Source of the DNA: Serratia proteamaculans_D | GTDB lineage: Bacteria; Pseudomonadota; Gammaproteobacteria; Enterobacterales; Enterobacteriaceae | DNA: 64,000 nucleotides | Strand: one strand, 5' to 3' | Assembly: GCF_049959315.1 (NCBI RefSeq) | Contig: NZ_CP188201.1 | Shown: in pieces, positions 32,829-46,593 of the stretch | Layout: each line of letters begins with the position of its first letter | Numbering within the stretch: the first letter of the stretch is position 1 | The notes under the pieces: model-generated | Database searches by the model: none | Seen by the model: only the letters and a program-made list of their open reading frames with translations | Told to the model about the DNA's origin: nothing | Position numbers and translations under genes: made by a program

Positions 32829-32905
32829 TGGCGGAACGGACGGGGCTCGAACCCGCGACCCCCTGCGTGACAGGCAGGTATTCTAACCAACTGAACTACC
32901 GCTCC
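32829..32905 (-). tRNA. aspT: tRNA-Asp (anticodon GTC)
   Basis: The 77-nt gene begins GGAGCGGTAGTTCAG, has the anticodon loop CTGTCAC and encodes CCA. It lies between 5S and tRNA-Trp, the aspT-trpT order of E. coli rrnC. Confidence 0.97.
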
Positions 32906-32997
32906 ACCGGTTCTTTCACGTTACATCTTTCGATGTGGCAAAATCGCTCTTGGCGATCCTGCTCATTACCGGGTGTCAAACCGATAACGTTTAATTG

Positions 32998-33117
32998 ATG
33001 CCTGGCAGTGTCCTACTCTCGCATGGGGAGACCCCACACTACCATCGGCGCTACGGCGTTTCACTTCTGAGTTCGGCATGGGGTCAGGTGGGACCACCGC
33101 GCTATTGCCGCCAGGCA
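32998..33117 (-). rRNA. rrf: 5S ribosomal RNA
   Basis: 120 nt, beginning TGCCTGGCGGCAATAGCGCG and ending CCAGGCAT, nearly identical to E. coli 5S. Its ends pair to form helix I. Confidence 0.97.
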
Positions 33118-33217
33118 AATTCTGTTTCATTCCAACCGCTACTCACGCAGCCATCAGAACCAATCTCGGAACATTCGCTGAAAATCTTCTCTCAAATCAA
33201 AACACTTTTGGTGTTGT

Positions 33218-36127
<2,910 letters not shown>

Positions 36128-36260
36128 TCACAACCCAAAAGTGTTTCCACTCTCGCGCTGCTACATTTGAGAGACTCTATGACAGGGTAATCCTTACTCC
36201 AGTACTTCTACGGAGGAATAAGTTTCAGCTGTCATGTTTCAATTTTCAGCTTGTTCCAGA

Positions 36261-36272
36261 TTGTTAAAGAGC
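36261..36272 (-). promoter_or_regulatory. boxA antitermination site in the 16S-23S spacer
   Basis: On the minus strand GCTCTTTAACAA, the conserved boxA that loads the Nus antitermination complex before 23S. Confidence 0.8.
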
Positions 36273-36320
36273 AATATCTTAAACATGACTCTTGCGAATC
36301 AGTTTTAAGATTTTTTGATA

Positions 36321-36396
36321 TGGTGGAGCTAAGCGGGATCGAACCGCTGACCTCCTGCGTGCAAGGCAGGCGCTCTCCCAGCTGAGCTATAGCCCC
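36321..36396 (-). tRNA. alaT: tRNA-Ala (anticodon TGC)
   Basis: 76 nt, beginning GGGGCTATAGCTCAGCTGGG, with anticodon loop CTTGCAC and encoded CCA. Spacer tRNA between 16S and 23S. Confidence 0.97.
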
Positions 36397-36519
36397 ATAT
36401 CAGAAAAGCATTTTCACACCTTATCTACTACCTTCGCCAATTCGCTTCTAGTCAAAGCGAAGTCCTACGACGTTTACTCACATAAACGAATAGGGCGACA
36501 ACGCAGGATAGGAGAGAAT

Positions 36520-36596
<77 letters not shown>

Positions 36597-36699
36597 GACA
36601 AGGTGCTTTAAGACTTAACCGCGAAGATTAAGCCTTATGCTCTCTTTCATTTCATCAGACAATCTGTGTGAGCACTTCACTCGAATCAATATCATTAGG

Positions 36700-38242
<1,543 letters not shown>

Positions 38243-38424
38243 AAAGCTTGATTTGCTTCAACTCGTGAAGCGATGCTCGAAAATTAACTTTCGTAATTGT
38301 CGTTCTGTTGGACAAGCCAACGAAACAACATATTGCTTGGTCACTCTTCAAGACTTGATATTTTTTTGAACCCGAAGGTTCTGGATATCGTCTTGTGGAG
38401 TGCCCACACAGATTGTCTGATAAA

Positions 38425-38436
38425 TTGTTAAAGAGC
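38425..38436 (-). promoter_or_regulatory. boxA of the rRNA leader
   Basis: GCTCTTTAACAA on the minus strand, in the leader between P2 and 16S, as in E. coli rrn operons. Confidence 0.85.
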
Positions 38437-38475
38437 GTTCGTTACTGAGATAACTCTCGGTAACGCGGGAGGTGC

Positions 38476-38503
38476 ATATTACGCTTTCCCGCTGAAGAGT
38501 CAA
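38476..38503 (-). promoter_or_regulatory. rrn P2 promoter
   Basis: TTGACT (38498-38503), 16 bp, TAATAT (38476-38481) on the minus strand; the context CAGCGGGAAAGCG is close to E. coli rrn P2. Confidence 0.88.
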
Positions 38504-38606
38504 GCTTTTTTCTTATTAAGAAACGGTGTTTTCACCGGCTTGCTTCTTCCTGGCTGGGCGACTGGTTCTCGTTAGAGGAGTCGTTGTTCCCGGTCAGTGG
38601 AGGCGC

Positions 38607-38634
38607 ATTATAGGGAGTTCTCAGAACGCCGCAA
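38607..38634 (-). promoter_or_regulatory. rrn P1 promoter
   Basis: TTGCGG (38629-38634), 16 bp, TATAAT (38607-38612), followed by the GC-rich discriminator GCGCCTCC, on the minus strand. An AT-rich UP-like stretch lies just upstream. The ACTCCCTATAATGCGCC context matches E. coli rrn P1, a target of ppGpp control. Confidence 0.92.
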
Positions 38635-38685
38635 CCCCTAATTTCAATATTTTTTCCGACCGTTGAATGTTTAACCAAAACGGCC

Positions 38686-39549
38686 TTAAACAGGCAGTTT
38701 TTTCAACGATTTAAAGCCATATCCCTGCAGAACGGGCAATAAAGCGTCAGTGTCTTCATTTAACGCCATGCAATACGCCAGATTATCTTCCTGCGTAGAC
38801 ACCAGATTTTCCTGTGTCGAGATCAACCAGGCGGTGCGACGGGCTATTGCCGCGCCGGAATCGATCAGCCGGGTTCCCTCAGGCAACACCTGCATTAACT
38901 CTTCTGCTAATAAAGGGAAGTGGGTGCAGCCGAGCACGACAGTATCCGGCGGCTCACGCATGCTCAGCCATGGCTGCAGGATTTTCTTCAGCGTTGGCAG
39001 CGGTACGGCTTCGCCATGCAGTTTGGCTTCTGCCAGTTCCACCAGCTCTGAGGACCCCAATAGCTCTATCTTGCAATCGGTGGCGAAGCGGGCAATCAAC
39101 TCATGGGTATAAGTGCGCTGGACGGTACCACGGGTAGCCAACAGGCCGACGACGCCATTGGCGGTCAGACGGGCGGCAGGTTTGATGGCAGGTACCACAC
39201 CCACGACCGGGAAGGTAAAGCGTTCACGCAGGGCCGGTAAGGATACGGTACTGGCGGTGTTACAAGCGATGATGACTATTGCCAGAGGATGGCGCTGCTG
39301 CACCGCACTGACAATCTCCAGCACGCGTTCAACAATAAACTCTTCGGATTTCTCACCGTAGGGAAACGCCACATTATCGAAAGCGTATATATAGTGGAGG
39401 TCCGGCAGCAGTTGCCGAACCTCTTGATACACCGATAACCCGCCGACGCCGGAATCAAATACAAGCACCGTCGGACGGGCCTTCGCGGTGGTGTTAGAAG
39501 GTATAGCTTCCAGTGAGGTAGTATTCTCTTCCTGGAGTAGCGTAGCCAT
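38686..39549 (-). CDS. murI: MurI: glutamate racemase
   Basis: Interconverts L- and D-glutamate for peptidoglycan. It has 287 residues (E. coli 285). The two catalytic cysteines lie in VIIACNTAST and VVLGCTHFPLL; the substrate signature is VFDSGVGGLSVY. The N-terminal extension before it is variable, as in E. coli, where it responds to UDP-MurNAc-Ala. Start at 39549 aligns with E. coli and lies inside the end of btuB (56-bp overlap in another frame), an arrangement also seen in E. coli. Confidence 0.95.
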   Translation of the reverse strand: MATLLQEENTTSLEAIPSNTTAKARPTVLVFDSGVGGLSVYQEVRQLLPDLHYIYAFDNVAFPYGEKSEEFIVERVLEIVSAVQQRHPLAIVIIACNTASTVSLPALRERFTFPVVGVVPAIKPAARLTANGVVGLLATRGTVQRTYTHELIARFATDCKIELLGSSELVELAEAKLHGEAVPLPTLKKILQPWLSMREPPDTVVLGCTHFPLLAEELMQVLPEGTRLIDSGAAIARRTAWLISTQENLVSTQEDNLAYCMALNEDTDALLPVLQGYGFKSLKKLPV

Positions 39550-41365
39550 AAGCCGTCTCATAATCTTTATCAAACAGGTTGGCGATTCTACCACGAACTG
39601 TCAGATGAGATGTGACCGGATACGAAACTGCGAGATCCCACAGGCTGACACCACCAAGTTTGACGCTCTGCTCTGGATAGGTGCTGTAGTCTTTGTCATA
39701 GCGCTCACCCAGGTATTGATAAGTGACTGCCCAGTCAAAATCATAAACCTGCCAGTCCAGCTCATACTTCACCTGCTGTTTGGCTCGGCGTAGCAGCACC
39801 TCGTTGGTTTTGGCATTGCGTGGGTCGACATAGTCGTAACCAATGTGATGGGTTAGCGGACCGGTATCAAACGAGGCCGTGGCTTCAATACCTTTAATAG
39901 TAGCCTTGCCAATATTGTAATAAACGTAATTGGTCTCACCAGTGGAATCAATCAGGTTATCAATATCGTTACGGTAGCCAGTAACGCGCCAGGTCACCGG
40001 CCCCGTCAAACCTTCAAAACCGCCTTCCCACTGTTTACTTTCTTCCGGCTTCAGATCGGTATTATTACCAAAATTGCCATACAGCTGGCCCATATTTGGA
40101 GCTTTAAACGCCGTACCATAGGAAGCAATAAAGCGGTACCCTTCGACAAACTCCCATCCCGCGCTGGTTTGCCAGGTGCCATGCCAACCGAATTCAGAAT
40201 GATCGTCACCACGCACTGCCCCTTCCAGGGTTACCGGACCAACCAACTGCTGTGCAGTCAAATAGACACCTGCGTTACGCTGGCTTTTCTCGCCGTTAAC
40301 ACTGGTGGAGTCCGGATTGATTTCCTGGTGCTGCCAGTCAACCCCTGAACTGACCGTCCCCTGGCCTAACTGCAGGGTATTCCCCCATTGCAGGTTATAT
40401 TGCTCTGAATCCACCAGACTTGCCGAGCTGTCATGCATGCCCAGTCGAGGATCGTAATCATAATCCTTGCTGTGGCTGTAGCTGCCAATCAGTTGCGTCG
40501 CGTAGATGCCTTCTTTATAACGCAGACCGGTGTCCCAGGTCTGGCTGTACAGCTTGCGAGTATCTACCAGTGGGCTGGTCGGTGAGGAGTAATAGGCATC
40601 GTAAGCCGTACGGTTATCATAACCATAACCACGAACAAAACCGCTAATTGTCTCGTTGAACTGATGGTCAACAGCGCCGTACAGCGATTTACTCATGTAG
40701 CCATCGCGATCCTGCTGACTCTGCATTCCGGTACTACCGTAGGCCACCACGTCATACCCTTTGGTATAGGTATAGTTGCCGGCGAGGGTCGCAACCGTGC
40801 TGTCACCCAACTGTTGCTGGGTGGAGGCGTCATAGGCCTGATAGCCGTTTGACCCCATGCCGGCAGAAAGCGTAGTGCCGTTCTTTTCACGGGTGGTAAT
40901 AATGTTCACCACGCCACCGATGGCATCGGAACCATAGACAGCCGAACGCGGTCCGCGGATATATTCGACTTTCTGCACCAGCGAAATTGGGATCTGGCTG
41001 AGGTCGGAGGAACCACTGATACCGGCCTGATTAAGACGAATACCGTCAATCAGCACCAGGACATGGCTGGAGTTGGTACCGCGGATAAACAGCGAGCTTT
41101 TTTGTCCCAGGCCACCATTCTGCCCGACATCTACGCCCGGCAGGCGGCGCATCACATCGGTCAGGCTTTTAGCCTGCCAGCGGTCGATATCATCGCGGGT
41201 GACGACAGAGGTGGGTGCCAGCACGGAAGAAACCGGCTGTGGAAAACGGTTGGCGGAAACCACCAGGTCATCATTGTTCTTGGCTGTGGTGTTGTCTTGC
41301 GCCCATCCAGAAAAAGCCGTGATGGAAGAAACCACCGCCAGCAGTGTATTTTTTGTAATTGTCAT
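39494..41365 (-). CDS. btuB: BtuB: TonB-dependent outer membrane cobalamin receptor
   Basis: Outer membrane beta-barrel of 623 residues (E. coli 614). The signal peptide is residues 1-22 (MTITKNTLLAVVSSITAFSG, cleavage after GWA). The TonB box is DDLVVSAN near the mature N-terminus; the plug domain (about 40-150) has SLTDVMRRLPGVDV and the barrel ends in the terminal phenylalanine YYLTGSYTF. It imports vitamin B12. Start at 41365 follows a cobalamin riboswitch of about 265 nt. The 3' end overlaps murI. Confidence 0.95.
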   Translation of the reverse strand: MTITKNTLLAVVSSITAFSGWAQDNTTAKNNDDLVVSANRFPQPVSSVLAPTSVVTRDDIDRWQAKSLTDVMRRLPGVDVGQNGGLGQKSSLFIRGTNSSHVLVLIDGIRLNQAGISGSSDLSQIPISLVQKVEYIRGPRSAVYGSDAIGGVVNIITTREKNGTTLSAGMGSNGYQAYDASTQQQLGDSTVATLAGNYTYTKGYDVVAYGSTGMQSQQDRDGYMSKSLYGAVDHQFNETISGFVRGYGYDNRTAYDAYYSSPTSPLVDTRKLYSQTWDTGLRYKEGIYATQLIGSYSHSKDYDYDPRLGMHDSSASLVDSEQYNLQWGNTLQLGQGTVSSGVDWQHQEINPDSTSVNGEKSQRNAGVYLTAQQLVGPVTLEGAVRGDDHSEFGWHGTWQTSAGWEFVEGYRFIASYGTAFKAPNMGQLYGNFGNNTDLKPEESKQWEGGFEGLTGPVTWRVTGYRNDIDNLIDSTGETNYVYYNIGKATIKGIEATASFDTGPLTHHIGYDYVDPRNAKTNEVLLRRAKQQVKYELDWQVYDFDWAVTYQYLGERYDKDYSTYPEQSVKLGGVSLWDLAVSYPVTSHLTVRGRIANLFDKDYETAYGYATPGREYYLTGSYTF

Positions 41366-41632
41366 GAAAAAGCATCCAAACTTAATTGGCGGATGCCGCA
41401 GGATCATGGCCGGTATTTCGCGACGGCCACGGGCATTGCGACGTAACACCGGCAGGTCTTCGGGCTTGGGAGTTGCGGGTGGCCTGTGAGCTACCTGCAC
41501 CGGGCGATGACTTCCCATCCTGCAATGGACAGTGTCTGCGTAAAACGCTATCGCCGTGACTTCCCCTTACCGCTGCGCGTCAGCTCCGGATTCGAACCGG
41601 ATTCCCTTTTCACTCGCTGCTTGAGGCCGGAC
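41366..41632 (-). ncRNA. Cobalamin (AdoCbl) riboswitch and expression platform of btuB
   Basis: On the minus strand the leader holds the family signatures GAGCTGACGCGCAGCGGTAA (near 41570) and the B12 box AGCCCGAAGACCTGCCGG (41449-41466). CCGGC near 41625-41629 pairs with GCCGG at the B12 box end as P1. The aptamer is about 41449-41632; the rest up to the btuB start is the expression platform, with short hairpins such as GCGG-CAT-CCGC. Confidence 0.95.
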
Positions 41633-41636
41633 GACA

Positions 41637-41665
41637 ATGCTACGATCAATGTAAATAGATGTCTA
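41637..41665 (-). promoter_or_regulatory. Candidate btuB promoter
   Basis: TAGACA (41660-41665), 17 bp, TAGCAT (41637-41642) on the minus strand places the start of transcription at the beginning of the riboswitch. Confidence 0.55.
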
Positions 41666-41704
41666 GACTGCTATCAGTGTTACAAATAATAAACACGACA
41701 AAAC

Positions 41705-41732
41705 TGGACTTCACGGACTGATTCCCTACAAT
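41705..41732 (+). promoter_or_regulatory. Candidate trmA promoter
   Basis: TGGACT (41705-41710), 16 bp, TACAAT (41727-41732), followed by a CCCCGC discriminator. A GC-rich discriminator suits the stringent, rRNA-like control reported for E. coli trmA. Confidence 0.55.
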
Positions 41733-41766
41733 CCCCGCTGATCATTTTTGCCTGACGAGAAGAAAC

Positions 41767-42870
41767 ATGACGCCCGAGAATTTGCCTATTGAACGTTACG
41801 ATGACCAACTGGCGGAGAAAACTGCCCGGCTGAAAACGCTGATGTCACCGTTCACGGCACCCGAGCCGGAAGTGTTCCGCTCGCCGGTAAGCCACTATCG
41901 CATGCGCGCCGAATTCCGCATCTGGCATGATGAAGACGAGATGTACCACATCATGTTTGATCAGCAGACCAAACAACGCATCCGCGTCGACAAGTTCCCT
42001 GCCGCCAGTGAATTGATTAACCGTCTGATGAGCGCGCTGATCGCTGCAATCAAGCCAGAGCCGATTCTGCGCCGCAAGCTGTTCCAGATTGACTACCTGT
42101 CGACCCGCAGCGGTAAAATCATTGCCTCGCTGCTGTATCACCGCAAACTGGACGACGAATGGCAGCAGCAGGCAGAAAAGCTGCGCGACAGCCTGCGCGC
42201 ACAAGGCTTTGACCTGCAGCTGATTGGCCGCGCGTCTAAAATGAAAATCATGCTGGATCAGGATTATGTAGACGAAGTGCTGCCGGTTGCCGGCCGCGAC
42301 ATGATCTATCGCCAGGTGGAAAACAGCTTCACCCAGCCGAATGCGGCGTTGAATATACAGATGCTGGAATGGGCGCTGGACGTGACCACCGGTTCTAAAG
42401 GCGATTTGCTGGAGCTGTACTGCGGTAACGGTAACTTCTCTTTGGCACTGGCGCGTAACTTCGAGCGGGTGCTGGCCACCGAAATCGCCAAACCTTCGGT
42501 CGCCGCGGCGCAATACAACATTGCCGCCAATCAGATCGATAACGTGCAGATTATCCGTATGGCAGCGGAGGATTTCACCCAGGCCATGAACGGGGTGCGC
42601 GAGTTTAATCGGTTGAAAGATATCGATTTAAGCAGCTATAACTGCGAAACCATTTTCGTCGATCCGCCACGCAGTGGGCTGGACGATGAAACGGTGAAAA
42701 TGGTGCAGGCCTATCCGCGTATTTTGTATATCTCATGCAACCCGGAAACGCTGTGCGCCAATCTGGAGACCCTGCAGGAAACACACAGCATCAGCCGCCT
42801 GGCGCTGTTCGATCAGTTCCCGTACACCCATCATATGGAATGCGGCGTGCTGTTGGAAAAACGCGTTTAA
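41767..42870 (+). CDS. trmA: TrmA: tRNA (uracil-54-C5) methyltransferase
   Basis: SAM-dependent enzyme forming ribothymidine-54 in the T loop of tRNAs. It has 367 residues (E. coli 366). SAM motif LLELYCGNGNFSLALA, the catalytic cysteine in YISCNPETL and FVDPPRSGLDD are all present. Divergent from btuB as in E. coli; a terminator shared with convergent yijD follows. Confidence 0.96.
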   Translation: MTPENLPIERYDDQLAEKTARLKTLMSPFTAPEPEVFRSPVSHYRMRAEFRIWHDEDEMYHIMFDQQTKQRIRVDKFPAASELINRLMSALIAAIKPEPILRRKLFQIDYLSTRSGKIIASLLYHRKLDDEWQQQAEKLRDSLRAQGFDLQLIGRASKMKIMLDQDYVDEVLPVAGRDMIYRQVENSFTQPNAALNIQMLEWALDVTTGSKGDLLELYCGNGNFSLALARNFERVLATEIAKPSVAAAQYNIAANQIDNVQIIRMAAEDFTQAMNGVREFNRLKDIDLSSYNCETIFVDPPRSGLDDETVKMVQAYPRILYISCNPETLCANLETLQETHSISRLALFDQFPYTHHMECGVLLEKRV

Positions 42871-42875
42871 TCTGA

Positions 42876-42903
42876 CAGGGGCGCCATTATTGCTGCGCCC
42901 CTG
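42876..42903. terminator. Bidirectional terminator between trmA and yijD
   Basis: CAGGGGCG (42876-42883) pairs with CGCCCCTG (42896-42903) in the gap between the convergent genes, followed by CTTT. Confidence 0.65.
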
Positions 42904-42914
42904 CTTTACACCCT

Positions 42915-43283
42915 TCAGGCCGTCGTATTCTCATCTGGCGTCTTGCGCGCTTTCAGCTTGATACCAATCCAGAACACCAGCGCCACGGAAACAATCGCCG
43001 GCAGGAAGTTAGAACCAATCTGCGGGTATTCGGCACGGACAATCGCACTGTATAACAACACCCCCAACAGGAAGGTCGCTGCGGCCAGCTTGGGCATGCC
43101 GTCCGGCATCGCACGGTGCAGATAACGCTGATGCAGGCAGTAAACCGCCAGCACCAAAGTCAGGATAGGGAAAATCGAAAACGGCACCACCGAGCTGAAC
43201 AGCGCGGCGAACGAACCGTTGATCGAGAGGCCGGCAATCAACGCCAGCAGTAAGGTGCCATTCTCACGGCTTGGTTTTTCCAT
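42915..43283 (-). CDS. yijD: YijD: DUF1422 inner membrane protein
   Basis: Small membrane protein of 122 residues (E. coli 119) with about four hydrophobic spans (starting near residues 12, 32, 65 and 92). Function unknown. It lies 13 bp after fabR on the same strand, the fabR-yijD operon of E. coli. Confidence 0.92.
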   Translation of the reverse strand: MEKPSRENGTLLLALIAGLSINGSFAALFSSVVPFSIFPILTLVLAVYCLHQRYLHRAMPDGMPKLAAATFLLGVLLYSAIVRAEYPQIGSNFLPAIVSVALVFWIGIKLKARKTPDENTTA

Positions 43284-43296
43284 CGCTTTCTACCTT

Positions 43297-43929
43297 TTAT
43301 ACGTGGGATACAGAAGCTTTTTCTTGTTGGCGGCGATACCAATAATAAGCACCTTTGGAAATCATCCGCAGTTGCAGCACTAAACGTTCCTCAAGACGAC
43401 GCCGTTGTTCGATATCGATATCCAGCGCTTCAGCACCGGCACTGAATACGATGGTCACCATGGCTTCCGCCTGCGCTTCGGTAAAACTGCGCGGCATATG
43501 GTTTTCCAGCTCGAGGTAATCTGCCAGTTCGGCGATAAAATGTTGGATCTCACGCGCTACCGCCGCACGGAAGGCCGATGAAGTACCGGAGCGTTCCCGC
43601 AGCAGCAGGCGGAAGGCGTTGGGATTATTGCCGATAAACTCCATAAAGGTGGAGACAGAGGTGCGGATCACGCTGCCGCCCTTGGCAATACGCTGACGCG
43701 CCTGGCGCATCAGTTGCCGCAGCATCAGGCCGCTCTCATCAACCATGGTCAGCCCCAACTCATCCACGTCACGAAAGTGGCGGTAGAATGACGTCGGTGC
43801 GATGCCCGCTTCACGCGAGACTTCACGCAGGCTCAGGCTGGCGAAGCTGCGTTCGGCGCTTAGCTGGCTGAAGGCCGCCTCGATGAGGGAACGACGAGTC
43901 CGTTCTTTTTGTTGTGCTCTGACGCCCAT
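43297..43929 (-). CDS. fabR: FabR: TetR-family repressor of unsaturated fatty acid synthesis
   Basis: Regulator of 210 residues with an N-terminal TetR helix-turn-helix (SLREVSREAGIAPTSFYRHFRD), nearly identical to E. coli FabR. In E. coli it senses the balance of saturated and unsaturated acyl chains and represses fabB and fabA. I chose the start at 43929 (MGVRAQQKE) since TCTGGA sits seven bases upstream; the ATG two codons earlier is too close. Divergent from sthA. Confidence 0.94.
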   Translation of the reverse strand: MGVRAQQKERTRRSLIEAAFSQLSAERSFASLSLREVSREAGIAPTSFYRHFRDVDELGLTMVDESGLMLRQLMRQARQRIAKGGSVIRTSVSTFMEFIGNNPNAFRLLLRERSGTSSAFRAAVAREIQHFIAELADYLELENHMPRSFTEAQAEAMVTIVFSAGAEALDIDIEQRRRLEERLVLQLRMISKGAYYWYRRQQEKASVSHV

Positions 43930-44144
43930 ATGCATATCCAGATAAGATCCATTTTGTCAGTCTAACGCCGTAGACCCGGCAATATAGCAAATTTTATTGC
44001 AACAGCATTTATACAAACGCGTCCTGTCACAGTTTCCGCCTGCACCATTTGTGCTTTGCCTCAAAAAGCCTAATGGTGATTGGGCACTCAGCGCTATGAT
44101 GTTAAGATACCGTTGTAATTTTGTATAAGACAGGTCTCTCCCCT

Positions 44145-45542
44145 ATGCAACAGCACTATCAATTTGATGCCATAGTTATTGGCTCGGGCCCTGGTGGTGA
44201 AGGTGCCGCTATGGGGTTGGTGAAACAGGGCGCCCGCGTGGCCGTTATCGAACGGTACAATAACGTAGGCGGCGGATGTACCCACTGGGGTACCATCCCG
44301 TCCAAAGCCCTCCGCCACGCCGTTAGCCGCATTATCGAATTCAACCAGAACCCGCTTTATAACAATTCACGCACGCTCAGCGCGACATTCCCTGATATTT
44401 TGCGCCATGCCGATAACGTGATTAATCAGCAAACCCGGATGCGCCAGGGATTCTATGAGCGTAACCAATGCAAGCTGTTTGCCGGCGATGCACGCTTTAT
44501 CGACGCCAACACCGTCAGCGTCAGCTATATGGACGGCACCCAGGACACCATCCGCGCCGATCATATTGTCATCGCCTGCGGTTCACGCCCTTACAACCCG
44601 TCGAGCGTCGATTTTAACCATCCACGCATTTACAACAGCGATTCAATCCTCGAACTGAACCACGAACCACGCCACGTGATCATTTACGGCGCCGGGGTTA
44701 TCGGCTGCGAATATGCGTCCATCTTCCGTGGTCTGAACGTGAAGGTCGATCTGATCAACACCCGCGATCGCCTGCTGGCGTTCCTCGACCAGGAAATGTC
44801 GGACTCGCTGTCTTACCACTTCTGGAACAACGGCGTGGTGATCCGTCACAACGAAGAGTTCGAGAAGATCGAAGGGACCGACGACGGCGTGATTGTTCAC
44901 CTGAAGTCCGGCAAGAAAGTGAAAGCGGACTGCCTGCTGTATGCCAACGGCCGAACCGGTAACACGGACTCGTTGGGGCTGGAGAACGTCGGCCTGGAGT
45001 CAGACAGCCGTGGCCTGCTGAAAGTGAACAGCATGTACCAGACAGCGCTGTCGCACATTTATGCCGTGGGTGACGTAATTGGTTATCCGAGCCTGGCATC
45101 GGCCGCTTACGATCAGGGCCGTATTGCTGCGCAGGCAATTGCCTCCGGCGAAGCCAGCGGGCATCTGATTGAAGATATCCCAACCGGTATCTACACCATT
45201 CCGGAAATCAGCTCCGTCGGTAAAACCGAGCAGGAACTGACGGCGATGAAAGTGCCGTATGAAGTGGGCCGCGCCCAGTTCAAACATCTGGCGCGTGCGC
45301 AGATTGCCGGGATGAACGTCGGTAGCCTGAAGATCCTGTTCCATCGTGACACCCTGCAGATCCTTGGGATCCACTGCTTCGGTGAGCGTGCGGCGGAGAT
45401 CATTCACATCGGTCAGGCGATCATGGAACAGAAAGGTGAAGGCAATACTATCGAGTATTTCGTTAATACAACCTTCAACTATCCGACCATGGCCGAAGCC
45501 TACCGGGTGGCAGCGCTGAACGGCTTAAACCGCCTGTTTTAG
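44145..45542 (+). CDS. sthA: SthA: soluble pyridine nucleotide transhydrogenase
   Basis: Cytoplasmic FAD enzyme that oxidises NADPH and reduces NAD+. It has 465 residues (E. coli 466). It belongs to the disulfide reductase family: FAD motif VIGSGPGGEGAAMG at the N-terminus and NAD(P) motif IYGAGVIGCEYAS. The usual CxxxxC redox pair is altered to GGGCTHWGTIPSK, with only one cysteine, as in all SthA enzymes. Start at 44145 aligns with E. coli. The stop region overlaps the convergent oxyR by 18 bp. Confidence 0.96.
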   Translation: MQQHYQFDAIVIGSGPGGEGAAMGLVKQGARVAVIERYNNVGGGCTHWGTIPSKALRHAVSRIIEFNQNPLYNNSRTLSATFPDILRHADNVINQQTRMRQGFYERNQCKLFAGDARFIDANTVSVSYMDGTQDTIRADHIVIACGSRPYNPSSVDFNHPRIYNSDSILELNHEPRHVIIYGAGVIGCEYASIFRGLNVKVDLINTRDRLLAFLDQEMSDSLSYHFWNNGVVIRHNEEFEKIEGTDDGVIVHLKSGKKVKADCLLYANGRTGNTDSLGLENVGLESDSRGLLKVNSMYQTALSHIYAVGDVIGYPSLASAAYDQGRIAAQAIASGEASGHLIEDIPTGIYTIPEISSVGKTEQELTAMKVPYEVGRAQFKHLARAQIAGMNVGSLKILFHRDTLQILGIHCFGERAAEIIHIGQAIMEQKGEGNTIEYFVNTTFNYPTMAEAYRVAALNGLNRLF

Positions 45543-46442
45543 CGTGGTACCCAGGTAGTTTTGCATGTGCTCGCGGATCGCCTCGGCCAATTGCTCATAA
45601 CGACTGCGCAATGGGGAGCCGGGGCGGTACACCAGCGCAATGGTGCGCTTGGGTTCAGGTTTATAACAGTCGAGATAGCACACACCGTCACGCTCACGCT
45701 GTGGCGGTACCGCCAATGAAGGCAACAACGTAATACCACTGCCCGCCGCAACCATATTGCGCAGCGTTTCCAGGCTGGTCGCCCGGAAATGGGTATCCTC
45801 GTCGGCACCGGCCTGGAAGCAAAAGCCCATTGCCTGATCGCGCAAGCAGTGACCATCTTCCAGCATCAGCAGTTTTTCCCCTGCCAAATCCGGCATCGCC
45901 ACGCGGTCGCGCTGCGACCATGGGTGATCGGAGTACACCGCCAGCTTCATTGGCTCATCAAACAACGGCACTTCGATAAAGGCTTCGGTTTCCTTCACCA
46001 ACGCCAGGATCGCACAGTCCAGTTTCCCGCTGTCGAGCTGCGCCAGCAGCTGTTGGGTTTGCGCCTCATGCAGGTACATTTCCAGCTTGGGAAAGGTTTT
46101 ATGCAGCGTAGGGATGATCTGCGGCAGCAAATAAGGCCCGACGGTCGGGATCAGGCCGATATGCAGCGGCCCGGACATGGCTTCGCCCTGCTGGCTGGCC
46201 ATCTCTTTCAGAACTTTGACTTCGCGCAGCACGGTACGCGCCTGCTCCACCAGCAACAGGCCCGCCTGGGTGAATAACACCTTGCGGCTGGTGCGCTCGA
46301 GCAACATCACACCCAGTTCGTCTTCCAGCTTGCGGATCTGCCCACTCAGCGTGGGTTGGCTAACATGGCATGAATCGGCGGCACGGCGGAAATGCCGATG
46401 CTCGGCCAAGGCGACCAGGTACTCTAAATCACGAATATTCAT
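45525..46442 (-). CDS. oxyR: OxyR: hydrogen peroxide-sensing LysR regulator
   Basis: Regulator of 305 residues, exactly the E. coli length. The N-terminal HTH contains CHVSQPTLSGQIRKLEDELG. The redox cysteines C199 and C208 are at the same positions as in E. coli (DGHCLRDQAMGFCF). On oxidation they form a disulfide and turn OxyR into an activator. A four-site operator lies 20 bp upstream of the start, over the region from which oxyR must be transcribed, so autoregulation is expected. Divergent from a peroxidase gene. Confidence 0.97.
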   Translation of the reverse strand: MNIRDLEYLVALAEHRHFRRAADSCHVSQPTLSGQIRKLEDELGVMLLERTSRKVLFTQAGLLLVEQARTVLREVKVLKEMASQQGEAMSGPLHIGLIPTVGPYLLPQIIPTLHKTFPKLEMYLHEAQTQQLLAQLDSGKLDCAILALVKETEAFIEVPLFDEPMKLAVYSDHPWSQRDRVAMPDLAGEKLLMLEDGHCLRDQAMGFCFQAGADEDTHFRATSLETLRNMVAAGSGITLLPSLAVPPQRERDGVCYLDCYKPEPKRTIALVYRPGSPLRSRYEQLAEAIREHMQNYLGTTLKQAV

Positions 46443-46461
46443 TGTTTCCCTCCAGACCACG

Positions 46462-46498
46462 ATAGCTCATGGCGATAGATAAGATAGCAATGAGCGAT
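46462..46498. promoter_or_regulatory. OxyR operator between oxyR and prx-grx
   Basis: ATAG-N7-CGAT-N7-ATAG-N7-CGAT: four tetranucleotides with exact seven-base spacing, the layout bound by oxidised OxyR (ATAG/CTAT consensus). It is 20 bp from oxyR and about 95 bp from the Prx-Grx gene, suitable for controlling both. Confidence 0.88.
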
Positions 46499-46593
46499 TA
46501 GATCTATCAACCCCCGGCGGCAATAATGTGTCCCATCAAAGCGGCATAACGCTGAAAGCTAAAAATTATTTTTCCTAATTAAGGGGTTAATTC

